Below, in pieces: positions 28,524 through 37,310 of a stretch of DNA of 64,000 nucleotides. Source of the stretch: Microbulbifer salipaludis (GTDB lineage: Bacteria > Pseudomonadota > Gammaproteobacteria > Pseudomonadales > Cellvibrionaceae); the NCBI RefSeq assembly GCF_017303155.1, contig NZ_JAEKJR010000001.1:620001-684000 (forward strand), in the 5' to 3' direction. The translations under genes and the position numbers were made by a program. The stretch's first letter is position 1; every line of letters begins with the position of its first letter. The notes under the pieces are model-generated. The model searched no databases. It saw nothing but the letters and a program-made list of their open reading frames with translations, and was not told where the DNA came from.

Positions 28524-29339
28524 ATGAAAGACGTGGCACTGATCACCCTGCACGGTATGGGCAAGGTGGATTGGGAATACCATCGCGAACTGGAGTACGG
28601 TCTAAAACGGGATCTTGGGTCCGCGTGGGATCGGGTCTCGTTCAAGGTGGTGCATTACGCCTATTTTCTGCAGCAGCCCCAGGACCTGCTGTGGGAGAGA
28701 ATGCTGCGGGACACCGACAATGAACTCGATGCGACCCGTTTGCGCAAATTCCTGCTGTTCGGATTTGGTGACGCCGCCGCCCTCGAGTACAGCGCCCGAC
28801 AGCCCGGCCCGAACACCAAGTATCTGCAGGTACAGCGAGAGATCCAGGCGGTGTTACGTCAGGCCTACCTGGAGCTGGGCCGCGATCACCGCAAGCCGGT
28901 GGTGATTATTGCCCAGTCCCTCGGCTGCCAGGTGATCTCCAGCTACCTGTGGGATGCGGGTACCGGAAAATACAGCTTCGAAAATATGGCTGGTATCGGT
29001 GCCGATGAGCGGGAGTTCCTCAGGTTGCGTTCGCTGCGTAACCTGGTCACCACCGGTTGTAATATTCCCATTTTCACTTCTGGGCTCGACCGCCCCACCT
29101 GTTTCGACCGCCCCAACCCCCAGTTCCAGTGGGATAATTATTACGATGAGGATGATGTGCTGGGGTGGCCGGTCAATCAGCTGGGCGACACCTACCACTT
29201 TGTGAAGGACCACCCGATCAACACGGGTAACCTGCTCACGTCATGGAACCCGCTCAGCCACACTGGATATTGGGGCGATCGGGATCTCCTGCGTCCCCTC
29301 GCGGATGTCTTGCGCCAGCGGATCAATATGCCGACCTGA
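28524..29339 (+). CDS. Alpha/beta-hydrolase-like protein, unknown substrate
   Basis: The protein has 271 residues. The N-terminus ITLHGMG has the oxyanion-region HGxG look of alpha/beta hydrolases; VVIIAQSLGCQVIS around 131-144 is the nucleophile elbow (AQSLG, with Ala instead of the first Gly); and a late His in NPLSHTGYW could complete the triad. There is no signal peptide and no membrane segment. It lies 40 bp after yjdM and may share its transcript. The start ATG directly abuts AAGG, so the ribosome site is poor. The function is not known. Confidence 0.65.
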   Translation: MKDVALITLHGMGKVDWEYHRELEYGLKRDLGSAWDRVSFKVVHYAYFLQQPQDLLWERMLRDTDNELDATRLRKFLLFGFGDAAALEYSARQPGPNTKYLQVQREIQAVLRQAYLELGRDHRKPVVIIAQSLGCQVISSYLWDAGTGKYSFENMAGIGADEREFLRLRSLRNLVTTGCNIPIFTSGLDRPTCFDRPNPQFQWDNYYDEDDVLGWPVNQLGDTYHFVKDHPINTGNLLTSWNPLSHTGYWGDRDLLRPLADVLRQRINMPT

Positions 29340-29404
29340 GGGACCTAATCCTGTTGAGTAGCGCCAAAACTGAGCCAGACTGATGGATAGGTTTGGAGGT
29401 TGTG

Positions 29405-30202
29405 ATGTTTGCCGACAATTTCTTTCACACGGTTCCGCTGGCGGCAATTTACGTATTTACCGTACTGTTTGTGCTGGCCGCGCTGGCAGCCGGACTGTGG
29501 CTGGGCAGCCGCTATATGCGGGTGCGGGGTCTGGACAAAGAGCCGTCCATTGGCAGTGCGGTAACAGCAACGCTCGGGTTGCTGGCGTTTTTGTTGGCCT
29601 TTACGTTCAACATGACCGCGGACCGTTACAACAAGCGCAAGACTCTGCTACTGGATGAGGTCAATGCGATCCATACCGGTTACTTGCACGCCGATTTCCT
29701 GAAGCCGGCCGCCGCACGTCAGGCGCAGAAGCTACTGCTGGAGTATGCCGAGCTGCGCAATTTCGACCCGCACAGGGACGAGGTCGCGCCGGAAAGCCTC
29801 GCCGAGAGCGTGGTGATCCAGGAACGGCTTTGGGCCATGGTTCGGGAGCATGTGGCGGCGGGGCATCCGGGAGCCTACTTGCGGCAGTTCGTGGAGCCTG
29901 TCACGCAAATCATCAACTCCCATAACTCGCGGATCGTGATCGGGCTGGAGTACCGCATACCGGGCCCGATCTGGTTGGCACTGTATTTTCTGACTGCCCT
30001 GGCGATGCTGGCAATTGGCTTTCAGTTTGGTGTCAGCCGCAGCGGGTCCAGGCAACTGGCGGTTACGCTGTCCCTTACCTTTGCCACGGTGATTCTCTTG
30101 ATTGCGGACCTGGACCGGGCCACGGAAGGGGTGATCATCGTCGATGAGACCCCGATGGCGGAAATGGTGCTCATACTGCAGGAGGCCGAAAAAAGCCGGT
30201 AG
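29405..30202 (+). CDS. DUF4239 (bestrophin-like) membrane protein
   Basis: The protein has 265 residues from ATG 29405, with GGAGG five bases upstream. Membrane helices lie at about 10-35 and 48-65, followed by the conserved NMTADRYNKRKTLLLDEVNAI region, a helical soluble section, and two further helices at about 185-205 and 213-232. This layout fits the DUF4239/bestrophin-like family, whose transport role is not established. It lies 65 bp after the hydrolase-like gene. Confidence 0.75.
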   Translation: MFADNFFHTVPLAAIYVFTVLFVLAALAAGLWLGSRYMRVRGLDKEPSIGSAVTATLGLLAFLLAFTFNMTADRYNKRKTLLLDEVNAIHTGYLHADFLKPAAARQAQKLLLEYAELRNFDPHRDEVAPESLAESVVIQERLWAMVREHVAAGHPGAYLRQFVEPVTQIINSHNSRIVIGLEYRIPGPIWLALYFLTALAMLAIGFQFGVSRSGSRQLAVTLSLTFATVILLIADLDRATEGVIIVDETPMAEMVLILQEAEKSR

Positions 30203-30240
30203 CCCGCCAAATGATCAGGGGGACTACCTGATTAGCGGGA

Positions 30241-30780
30241 CTACTTGATGATGGTGAGCTGTATTTCTCCCACATTGAATCCCCACTTGCTCAGCTTGGA
30301 CTCGGCGATCAGCACATTGGGCGCAACCAGAAACATCTGGTCGTCCACATTCACGTTGATGGTGCGACCCTTGTAGGGCACCTGCAAAACGTATTGCATG
30401 AATACCGCATTGCCGGCAACCGACATGGTCGATGTGCCCACAACATCACCGGCGGTGGCAGCGTATTGGCGCAGGCCCGCCCCGGTGGAGGCCATCGGCG
30501 CCAGCTGCCAGGTGCGGTACTGTATTTCGCCATCGTCAAACTCGAATTTCTCGCGCAGCTCGCCGCGCCCATTTTCCCAGCTGCCATCAATCTCGGCGAC
30601 GAAACGACGGGTGACGTTGCCGCCACGGTCCTTTACCAGCCCATAGGCTTTCATGGGGCCAGAAAAGAAGTCTTCCGCCACAAAGCGCGGAGTATTGTTG
30701 GCATAACTTTCGATAGTGGGGGCGCTGCAGCCAGAGCATACAAATACAATAGCCAGCAGCAGTAACATGGATTTTTTCAT
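30241..30780 (-). CDS. DUF3833 family lipoprotein
   Basis: The protein has 179 residues from ATG 30780 (MKKSMLLLLAIVFVCSGC). The signal sequence ends in a lipobox-like CSGC; Cys at -3 is unusual, where Leu is common, so lipidation is likely but not certain. The body (TPRFVAEDFFSGPMKAYGLVKDR in parts, then RRFVAEIDGSW) is typical of DUF3833, a family of unknown function. It is expected in the periplasm attached to a membrane and stands alone. Confidence 0.82.
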   Translation of the reverse strand: MKKSMLLLLAIVFVCSGCSAPTIESYANNTPRFVAEDFFSGPMKAYGLVKDRGGNVTRRFVAEIDGSWENGRGELREKFEFDDGEIQYRTWQLAPMASTGAGLRQYAATAGDVVGTSTMSVAGNAVFMQYVLQVPYKGRTINVNVDDQMFLVAPNVLIAESKLSKWGFNVGEIQLTIIK

Positions 30781-30965
30781 GGACTGCCTTTGATGTTCGG
30801 GTGTAAGCACAGTGAGTATACGAAGAATACGAACAAGGCCTGGAATTGGATGTGTATAAATCTGTCCGCGGCGGTGAGGCTGCCACGGATGTAAACCGTC
30901 AGAGCCTACGATCGTGTGCGCAAAAGGCGTGCGCAGGCGGATTTGCCGTACGGTATTTCCGCCGG

Positions 30966-30987
30966 CCAGTCACCTGGCGGTGACTGG
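30966..30987. other. 9-bp perfect hairpin without T run
   Basis: CCAGTCACC (30966-30974) pairs with GGTGACTGG (30979-30987), loop TGGC. It lies just downstream of the AI-2E-family gene; without a T run it is not a canonical terminator. Confidence 0.5.
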
Positions 30988-31008
30988 TGTCCGGACTTCG
31001 GGGATGGG

Positions 31009-32142
31009 CTAGTCGCCGGATTTACGCGGCGCTGCGGAGCGCCCTTCGTCGTGCAAGTCATCCAGCGGTGACTCGAGCGGCGGTGGAATTAGGGGTTGGT
31101 CGCCACTGATAAACTCCCGCATGAAGATCTCCCAGAACGCCATAAACAGCGCCGCCAGCAAAGGCCCGATGGCAAAGCCGCTGATGCCGAACATCAACAG
31201 GCCGCCAACGGTGGAAAACAGCACGATATAGTCCGGCAGCTTGGTGTCGCGGCCTACCAGAATTGGGCGCAGGATATTGTCCACCAGGCTAATCACTGCG
31301 ACGCCGAAGATCATCAATACCGTAGCCTTGACCGCATCCCCGGTGGCATACAGGTACAGGGCGGCGGGGAACCAGATGATCGCTGCACCCACCGCCGGCA
31401 GCAGCGAGAGCACCGTCATCACCACGCCCCACAGCAGGGGGGCGGGCAGTCCTAGGGCCCAGAAGATCAGCCCCCCCAGGGTGCCCTGGGTGATGGCAAC
31501 CACCAGGTTGCCCTTGATGGTTGCGCGGGTGACCTCGGCAAACTTCGCCAGCAGCAGTTTTTCCCGTTCGTCACCCAGTGGCAGGGCGCGGATCAACAGC
31601 GCCGTCAGCGAATTGCCGTCCCGGATCAGGAAAAAGGTCAGGTACAGCATCAGGCCCAGGTTGACGAAAAAATTGAGCGTGTTCTGCCCCAGTGCCAGGG
31701 CATTTTTCGCAATCAGGCTGCCGGCGGTCATCAGGCCGCCCAGCAGGCGTTCCTTGATGCCGTCAAAATCCATTCCGACGCGTTCCAGTGCGGCGTTGAT
31801 ACCCGGGAAGGCTGCGCGCACCTGTTCTACCTTGGCGCCGAGATTGATTTCTCCGGACTGCACTTTTTGATAGAGGTTGGCGACCTCACTGACAAATGAA
31901 CTTGCCACCGCCAGCACCGGGATCACCACCACCACGATACACAGCAGCAAGGTGCCCAATGCCGTGAGGTTGGGCCAGTTGGGAAAGCGCTTCAGTAAAT
32001 AGTGGTACAGCGGGTGAAAGATCAGCGCCACCGCGCAGGCCCAGAAAATAGCGGTGAAAAATGGCTTCAGCAAAAAGCCGAAGGCAATGGTCACCAGCAA
32101 CAGGGTGAAGATAAATGAGCGTCTTTCCAGTCTTTCCTGCAC
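31009..32142 (-). CDS. AI-2E transporter (PerM/YdiK) family membrane protein
   Basis: The protein has 377 residues and about eight membrane helices, with the family's long amphipathic section (EVANLYQKVQSGEI to AALERVGMDF) and the glycine/proline-rich late motif GISGFAIGPLLAALFMAFWE. Members export small molecules or ions; autoinducer export has been shown for few, so the name should not be read as quorum sensing. The start is GTG 32142 with AAGGA upstream. It lies 75 bp after the M15-like gene. Confidence 0.88.
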   Translation of the reverse strand: MQERLERRSFIFTLLLVTIAFGFLLKPFFTAIFWACAVALIFHPLYHYLLKRFPNWPNLTALGTLLLCIVVVVIPVLAVASSFVSEVANLYQKVQSGEINLGAKVEQVRAAFPGINAALERVGMDFDGIKERLLGGLMTAGSLIAKNALALGQNTLNFFVNLGLMLYLTFFLIRDGNSLTALLIRALPLGDEREKLLLAKFAEVTRATIKGNLVVAITQGTLGGLIFWALGLPAPLLWGVVMTVLSLLPAVGAAIIWFPAALYLYATGDAVKATVLMIFGVAVISLVDNILRPILVGRDTKLPDYIVLFSTVGGLLMFGISGFAIGPLLAALFMAFWEIFMREFISGDQPLIPPPLESPLDDLHDEGRSAAPRKSGD

Positions 32143-32217
32143 CGGAGCGTCCTTGTTTGTTGTTATTTGGTCGAGCGTTTTGGCACCAGCGGCTATGAAA
32201 CCAGATAGCAGGATGCT

Positions 32218-32952
32218 TTACCAGCGGCGGTAGCCACAGGTGTCTACGTGAAAGCGAATGCCGCTGTAAATCCCCAGCCCCATGTTCCATTTGCGCCCCA
32301 CCTTGCGGTGGATACGGCGCAGTTTGGGCAGTAGCTGTTTGCGGGTGTATTCGTCCTCCGGAATCATATCCAGGCCGCAGAAGTGCATGTGTTTGCTGGT
32401 GCGTGCGCCGCCTGCCTTGGCGTTGTAGCGCGCGGTGCGCCAGCCGGAAAGTACCACCACCGGTCCGATTTCCGGAATGATGTAGTTTTTCAGTACCTTG
32501 AGCGTATCGACCATGGTCTCCCAGGTGTCTTCCGGCGGGATCGCAAACGGCGGCTCACCGATTTTCTGCCAGTCCGTGCCCTGGCGCATCAGCTCGAACG
32601 ATGGCACCACATCGTCCACATCGTTGATCTTGAGAAAGTGTTCCAGTTTCTCGAAATGTGCGCGGTGATCGCCCTCGTCGAGAAACTTGTCAAACGCAAT
32701 GGCACTGGCAGCGGTGTAGCCCTTGATGCGGTAGATCAGGGGTACATCGGGATCGATGGGAATGGGTTCGGGTTCCGGCTCGATGTGTTCCACCGGGCTG
32801 ACGATGCGTTCCGCCAGCTCGCGTACTTTTTCCACCGTCAATACGATCAACACCAGAGACAGGATAAGCAGCAGGGCGACAATCCAGATGACCCTGCGGC
32901 GCTCGATGTGGATGTCGACAAATTCGTGATCGGGCGTTTCCTTGATATCCAT
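32218..32952 (-). CDS. Membrane-anchored M15-like zinc peptidase homologue, copy 2
   Basis: The protein has 244 residues: a short cytosolic N-terminus, one membrane anchor (about 22-43), a Pro/Glu-rich linker, and an extracytoplasmic domain. Metal-site features of the peptidase M15 (D-Ala-D-Ala carboxypeptidase-like) family are visible: SGWRTARYNAKAGG, then HMHFCGLD (HxxxxxxD) and a late FHVDTCGYRRW (HxD). Peptidoglycan is the likely substrate, but activity is inferred. It is a tandem paralogue of the gene at 32994-33674, which lies 41 bp upstream. Confidence 0.75.
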   Translation of the reverse strand: MDIKETPDHEFVDIHIERRRVIWIVALLLILSLVLIVLTVEKVRELAERIVSPVEHIEPEPEPIPIDPDVPLIYRIKGYTAASAIAFDKFLDEGDHRAHFEKLEHFLKINDVDDVVPSFELMRQGTDWQKIGEPPFAIPPEDTWETMVDTLKVLKNYIIPEIGPVVVLSGWRTARYNAKAGGARTSKHMHFCGLDMIPEDEYTRKQLLPKLRRIHRKVGRKWNMGLGIYSGIRFHVDTCGYRRW

Positions 32953-32993
32953 TGTGTACTGCTCGCTTAACTCCGGATAAACGGGGACTTCGG

Positions 32994-33674
32994 CTACCAG
33001 CTGCGAAACCCGCAGGTGTCCACATGAAAGCGCACGCCGCTATAAATACCGAGGCCCATATGGCTTTCCGGGCCCAGGCGCGCGTGGAGATTGCGCAGTT
33101 CCTCCACCAGTTCTTTGCGGCTGATATTGGAACGCGGCACCAGGTCCACGCCACAGAAGGTTTTGTGCTTGCTCTTGCCCGAGCCGCCGGCCTTGCGGTT
33201 GTAATGGTCGGTGCGGTACGCAGACACCACATCCACCGGGCCGATACTCGGTACCAGCTCATCGCGGATCAGCTGCAGGGTGGGGACCATGTTGGGCCAG
33301 TAATCCCGGGGCGGTATTGCAAAAGGCGGCTCGTCGATGTCCAGCCAGTCCGATCCCTGGCGCAGCAGGTTTTGCGGTTCGATTGCATCCGCGACCCTGG
33401 CGTCCTGCATAAAATCCGCCAGTTGCCCGAAGGCGCGTCGGTTTTCCCGCTGCCGCAAGAACTGCTTGAGACTTGCCTGCGAGGCCACCCGGTAGCCCTG
33501 CAATTCGTAGTAAGGTTTTTCCCGCTCCTTGAGGAACAGGTAGAGCCATAGCAGGAACAGCAACAGCAACAACAGGAGCGCTACCCCAACGATGACCCAC
33601 CAGTTGGTCTGCTGGTTGGGGGGGAGGTGCTCGTAGCGACGCCTGAAAATGGAAAAGGGGTTGCCTGACGGCAT
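32994..33674 (-). CDS. Membrane-anchored M15-like zinc peptidase homologue, copy 1
   Basis: The protein has 226 residues with the same plan as its neighbour: one membrane anchor (about 24-46), then a domain with SAYRTDHYNRKAGGSGKSKH, the HKTFCGVD (HxxxxxxD) motif and the terminal RFHVDTCGFRSW. The two proteins share blocks such as FAIPP, MGLGIYSG and FHVDTCG, so they arose by tandem duplication and then diverged widely. An envelope (periplasmic face) peptidoglycan role is inferred. Confidence 0.75.
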   Translation of the reverse strand: MPSGNPFSIFRRRYEHLPPNQQTNWWVIVGVALLLLLLLFLLWLYLFLKEREKPYYELQGYRVASQASLKQFLRQRENRRAFGQLADFMQDARVADAIEPQNLLRQGSDWLDIDEPPFAIPPRDYWPNMVPTLQLIRDELVPSIGPVDVVSAYRTDHYNRKAGGSGKSKHKTFCGVDLVPRSNISRKELVEELRNLHARLGPESHMGLGIYSGVRFHVDTCGFRSW

Positions 33675-33792
33675 GCCTGTGCCTGTTTGTCCTTGCCCGG
33701 TTGTGTGCGGTATCCCGGTTTTCCCTGCACGGAAAATAGGGGCCTTTTAAAGACTATAGCCACCTGAGCCACCTGCGGCAGGAACGTCGGGC

Positions 33793-33820
33793 ACAAAAAA
33801 GGCGGCCCGTGGGCCGCCTT
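33793..33820 (-). terminator. Terminator of pckA
   Basis: GGCGGCC (33801-33807) pairs with GGCCGCC (33812-33818), loop CGTG. On the minus strand it is followed by six T (the A run 33795-33800 on plus). Confidence 0.85.
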
Positions 33821-33858
33821 CGTGCGGTGCTATTGCCACCGCTGGGAAGATCAATCCG

Positions 33859-35421
33859 TCAGGCCTTGGGGCCGGCGGCCTTGATCTCGTCGCTGACAGC
33901 GAACTTCTCGATATTGTCGGCGAACAGAGCCGCCAGTTTGCTGGCCGCGGCGTCGTAGGCACTGGCATCTGCCCAGGCGTTGCGCGGGTTCAGGTAGGAC
34001 TGGTCCACACCCGGAACCTCGACCGGAATCTCCAGGTTCATGATGTCCAGGTGTTCGGTAGGGGCATTCTCCAGGGCACCGCTCTGGATGGCCGCAACCA
34101 CTGCGCGGGTTACCGGAATCGGGAAGCGCTTGCCTTTTTCACCGGAACCGCCAGTCCAGCCGGTATTCACCAGGTAGACCTTGGAGTCAAAGTCTTCGAT
34201 GCGCTTCATCAGCAGGTCCGCGTATTCGCGCGGTGCGCGCGGCATGAAGGGGGCACCGAAGCAGGTGGAGAAGGTGGGGTGGATGCCCGCTTCCGCACCC
34301 AGCTCGGTGGAGCCTACGCGCGCGGTGTAGCCGGACAGGAAGTGGTACGCGGCCGCTTCCTTGGACAGTACGGAAACCGGGGGCAGTACGCCGGTCACGT
34401 CGCAGGTCAGGAAGATCACGTTTTTCGGTTCGCCGGCGCGGTTTTCCAGCTGGCGCATTTCCACGTGCTCCAGTGGGTAGGAGCAGCGGCCGTTTTCGGT
34501 CAGGCTGGTGTCGTCGTAATCGGGTACGCCGGCGTTGTCGGTCACCACGTTTTCAACGATGGCGCCAAAGCGGATGGCGTCCCAGATCACTGGCTCGTTT
34601 TTCTGGCTCAGGTTGATGGTCTTGGCGTAGCAGCCGCCTTCCATATTGAATACGCCGCCCTTGGCCCAGCCGTGCTCGTCGTCGCCAATCAGGTAGCGCG
34701 CCGGGTCTGCGGAGAGGGTGGTCTTGCCGGTGCCGGACAGGCCGAAGAACAGGCACACATCGCCGTCTTTGCCCACGTTGGCGGCGCAGTGCATCGGCAT
34801 TACGTCTTTTTCCGGCAGCAGGAAGTTCTGCACGGAGAACATGGCTTTTTTCATCTCGCCGGCGTAGCGCATGCCTGCGAGCAGTACTTTGCGCTGGGCA
34901 AAGTTGATGATCACGCAGCCCTCGGAGTTGGTGCCGTCGCGGGACGGGTCACACTCGAAGTTGGCCGCATGCAGGATGCGCCACTCTTCCTTGCCCTTGG
35001 GGTTGTACTTTTCCGCGCGGATAAACATGTTGCGACCGAACAGGTTGTGCCAGGCGGTCTGGGTGGTGACTTTCACGGGAATATAGTGATCTTCGTCCTG
35101 ACCCACATGCAGCTGCTGTACGAAGCTGTCGTGGCTGGCAACGAAATCCTCAACACGGTTCCACAGGGCATCGAACTTGTCTGCCGGGAAGGGGCGGTTC
35201 ACGCTGCCCCATTCGATGCTGTCGGCGGTGGAGGCTTCTTCCACCACAAAACGGTCTGCAGGAGAGCGGCCGGTGCGCGCACCGGTTACTGCCAGCAGTG
35301 CACCGGTATGCGTGAGGTGACCTTCGCCGCGCTGCAGCGCCTGCTCCACCAATTGTGCCGCTGAGAGGTTGGAGAACGCCTGCACCGTCTCGTGTTGCTG
35401 TGCCATTCGCTTATTACCCAT
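33859..35421 (-). CDS. pckA: ATP-dependent phosphoenolpyruvate carboxykinase
   Basis: The protein has 520 residues from ATG 35421; MAQQHETV at 35406 is an alternative start, and neither has a strong ribosome site. Key motifs are the P-loop [11 protein letters not shown], the metal and ATP site LIGDDEHGW, and the substrate-binding region of the N-terminal half ([11 protein letters not shown]). It converts oxaloacetate and ATP to PEP and CO2, the first committed step of gluconeogenesis. It has its own terminator. Two TGTAGT-type palindromes lie 200-260 bp upstream. Position beside hslO-hslR-yrfG matches E. coli synteny. Confidence 0.98.
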   Translation of the reverse strand: MGNKRMAQQHETVQAFSNLSAAQLVEQALQRGEGHLTHTGALLAVTGARTGRSPADRFVVEEASTADSIEWGSVNRPFPADKFDALWNRVEDFVASHDSFVQQLHVGQDEDHYIPVKVTTQTAWHNLFGRNMFIRAEKYNPKGKEEWRILHAANFECDPSRDGTNSEGCVIINFAQRKVLLAGMRYAGEMKKAMFSVQNFLLPEKDVMPMHCAANVGKDGDVCLFFGLSGTGKTTLSADPARYLIGDDEHGWAKGGVFNMEGGCYAKTINLSQKNEPVIWDAIRFGAIVENVVTDNAGVPDYDDTSLTENGRCSYPLEHVEMRQLENRAGEPKNVIFLTCDVTGVLPPVSVLSKEAAAYHFLSGYTARVGSTELGAEAGIHPTFSTCFGAPFMPRAPREYADLLMKRIEDFDSKVYLVNTGWTGGSGEKGKRFPIPVTRAVVAAIQSGALENAPTEHLDIMNLEIPVEVPGVDQSYLNPRNAWADASAYDAAASKLAALFADNIEKFAVSDEIKAAGPKA

Positions 35422-35621
35422 GAAAGTTGTATCACTGAAATAAATAGTAGGGGGTGCCGCCTAATAACGCGACAAACTGCCGCGGCAAAATGCGCGACTG
35501 GCCTGCTGGTGGGCGCATTATGGCAAACTTCAAAAGCCGATCACAGGAAAAGCCGTATAATTTTTGATCGAATTTGGCCTTGTGAAGGAAATTTTTCACT
35601 AAAATTCATTCAAAATGATGA

Positions 35622-35636
35622 TGTAGTTTTTTTACT
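35622..35636. promoter_or_regulatory. TGTA-N7-TAC(T) operator candidate upstream of pckA
   Basis: TGTAGTTTTTTTACT is identical at 14 of 15 positions to the motif before ppc (9795-9809). The resemblance to HexR palindromes is inference. Confidence 0.45.
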
Positions 35637-35664
35637 TCATAATTTTGAAGAATATTGGGTGTTC

Positions 35665-35680
35665 TGTAGTTTTTACTACA
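35665..35680. promoter_or_regulatory. Second palindrome upstream of pckA
   Basis: TGTAGTTTTTACTACA is a perfect inverted repeat (TGTAGT/ACTACA around TTTT), extended one base to C/G on each side. It lies 43 bp, about four helical turns, from the first motif. Confidence 0.5.
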
Positions 35681-35728
35681 GTCAGCGTCCCGGGGGCGGG
35701 CAGGGTGTGCGGCTAGCAGTACAGACAC

Positions 35729-35756
35729 AAAAAAGCGCGCCGGGTGGCGCGCTTTT
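35729..35756 (-). terminator. Terminator of hslO
   Basis: An 11-bp stem AAAAGCGCGCC (35731-35741) / GGCGCGCTTTT (35746-35756), loop GGGT, with A and T runs making it potentially bidirectional. Confidence 0.85.
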
Positions 35757-35776
35757 GTTTATCGGCTGTGTGTTGT

Positions 35777-36655
35777 TCAGTGCAGCGTGTGTGGGGGGGC
35801 ATTGAACAGGGCTTCGATCTTGTCGCGGTCAAAGCGGTAGGTCTTGTTGCAGAACTGGCAGTCCGCGGTGATTTCCCCACCCTGCTCTTCCAGCAGCTGG
35901 TAAACCTCTTCCGGGCCCATGGCGATCAGTGCACGGGCGCTGCGCTCGTTGGAGCAGCTGCACTTGAAGCGGATATTCGCGGTGCCGAGACTGGCCGGTT
36001 CCATCTGGTGGAACAGCCGCACCAGCAGTTCGTTGTGGGGCAGGTTGTGCAGCTCGTCGGCGGTGACGGTGGAGGCCAGGTGCACACCAGTTTCCCAGGC
36101 GTCCTCGTTCTCCACTTCGGTGGCGGCGTTGTTGCCCGGCAGCACCTGCAGCATGATACCACCCACGGTGTCGGCGCTGGACTCGATCCAGAAGCGGGTC
36201 TGCAGCTGCTCCGACTGGGTAAAGTAGTCTTCCAGGCACTCCGCCAGGGTATCTTTCTCCAACGGCACGATGCCCTGATAGCGTTCACCCTGCTGTGGGT
36301 CCACGGTGATCACCAGAGCGCCGCGCTCACCCACCAGCTCGCGCAGGGTGGCACCCTCGGCAATCTCCACGCCCTCGGCCACACGGGCCAGGCCGCGCAC
36401 ATCGCTGTGATGGGTACACTCGGCGACCAGCAGGGGTACATCGCCCTCTCCGCGGGCCTGCAACATCAGTATGCCGTCAAACTTGAGGGTGGTGGAAAGC
36501 AGGCAGGCAGCCGCGAGGAATTCGCCCAGCAGCTGTTGCACCGGCTGTGGCAGCGGGTTGTGCTCGAGCACTTCCTGGTAGACATCGGTCAGTGTGACCA
36601 GTTGGCCACGGATATCGTGCTTGGAGAAGATGAAGCGTTCCAACTGGTCCGACAT
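35777..36655 (-). CDS. hslO: Redox-activated chaperone Hsp33
   Basis: The protein has 292 residues (E. coli Hsp33 is 292). The C-terminal redox zinc centre is complete: KCSC then CQFC. The N-terminal chaperone core has ISKHDIRGQ-type sequence (FIFSKHDIRGQLV) and the QLLGEFLAAACLL helix. Oxidative unfolding releases zinc and turns on holdase activity in the cytosol. The gene has its own terminator and follows the DUF4124 gene by 168 bp. Confidence 0.97.
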   Translation of the reverse strand: MSDQLERFIFSKHDIRGQLVTLTDVYQEVLEHNPLPQPVQQLLGEFLAAACLLSTTLKFDGILMLQARGEGDVPLLVAECTHHSDVRGLARVAEGVEIAEGATLRELVGERGALVITVDPQQGERYQGIVPLEKDTLAECLEDYFTQSEQLQTRFWIESSADTVGGIMLQVLPGNNAATEVENEDAWETGVHLASTVTADELHNLPHNELLVRLFHQMEPASLGTANIRFKCSCSNERSARALIAMGPEEVYQLLEEQGGEITADCQFCNKTYRFDRDKIEALFNAPPHTLH

Positions 36656-36823
36656 GAGTGACTGCCTCGCTGAAAATCTGGGGGGGCGATTTTAGTGCCT
36701 GTTGCCCACCCTGTCGCGCCCCTTTACCCAAGTCTTGCAGGCCAAGTCCTGCAGCCCAGGTCTTACGGGGCGATTCATACAGGATAGTGCCCGGGGCGGC
36801 CGATGGTCAGCGGGTGGCCCCGG

Positions 36824-37258
36824 CTAGCCGCAGTGCTGGCGGATCTGCTGTTCCAGCTTGCGCGCCTCGATGACCCGCTGGCGCTCGCTGATGGTGGATT
36901 CGTTGCCATCGGCATCCACGAAGTACACCGGCCCCTTGAGTATTTTGAGTTGCTTGCGTGCGCGGGCACAGGCCTGCTGCTGTTGCCGCTGGAACTTGTG
37001 CTGTTCCTTCTGTTTGCGCGCCGCGTAATCCTGTTCGATCTGGTCGGCACGGCGGCGGTCCGGGAAGTCCTGCTGGTGGGTGGGCTCGGCGCTGTTGATG
37101 GGTTTCAGCTTGTTATCAAGGGACTCCGCCTGAGCCTCCCGTGGTGGCCGGTCACCGAAGTGCACCTTGCCATCGGCACCCACCCAGCGGTACAGCTCCC
37201 CGCCACCGGCATTTGCCGCCAGCAGGGCAAGGCCCAGAATCCATGATCTCCCCGGCAT
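36824..37258 (-). CDS. Small secreted DUF4124 protein
   Basis: The protein has 144 residues from ATG 37258, with a GGGGGA box upstream; upstream in-frame sequence overlaps the protease gene and is not protein-like. A signal peptide (about 1-19) is followed by the DUF4124 segment ELYRWVGADGKVHFGDRPP and a long charged helical region rich in Gln/Lys (about 60-144), probably coiled coil. The function is unknown. It lies 52 bp after the Deg-type protease gene, so an envelope-quality operon is possible. Confidence 0.82.
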   Translation of the reverse strand: MPGRSWILGLALLAANAGGGELYRWVGADGKVHFGDRPPREAQAESLDNKLKPINSAEPTHQQDFPDRRRADQIEQDYAARKQKEQHKFQRQQQQACARARKQLKILKGPVYFVDADGNESTISERQRVIEARKLEQQIRQHCG

Positions 37259-37310
37259 CCGTGTCCCCCCGAAACTCCTGTTGTGTGAATGATCGCCGCT
37301 GCGATGCCGG

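Larger units (their letters stand above)
35422..35776. other. Upstream region of pckA, A+T-rich
   Basis: No gene is convincing in these 355 bases. Seen here: the pckA promoter region, two operator-like palindromes (35622-35636, 35665-35680) and the hslO terminator (35731-35756). Confidence 0.6.

Noticed and set aside
31009..32142. Quorum sensing (autoinducer-2 export)
   Set aside because: Only the family name suggests it; no luxS or lsr gene is present and most family members have other or unknown roles.
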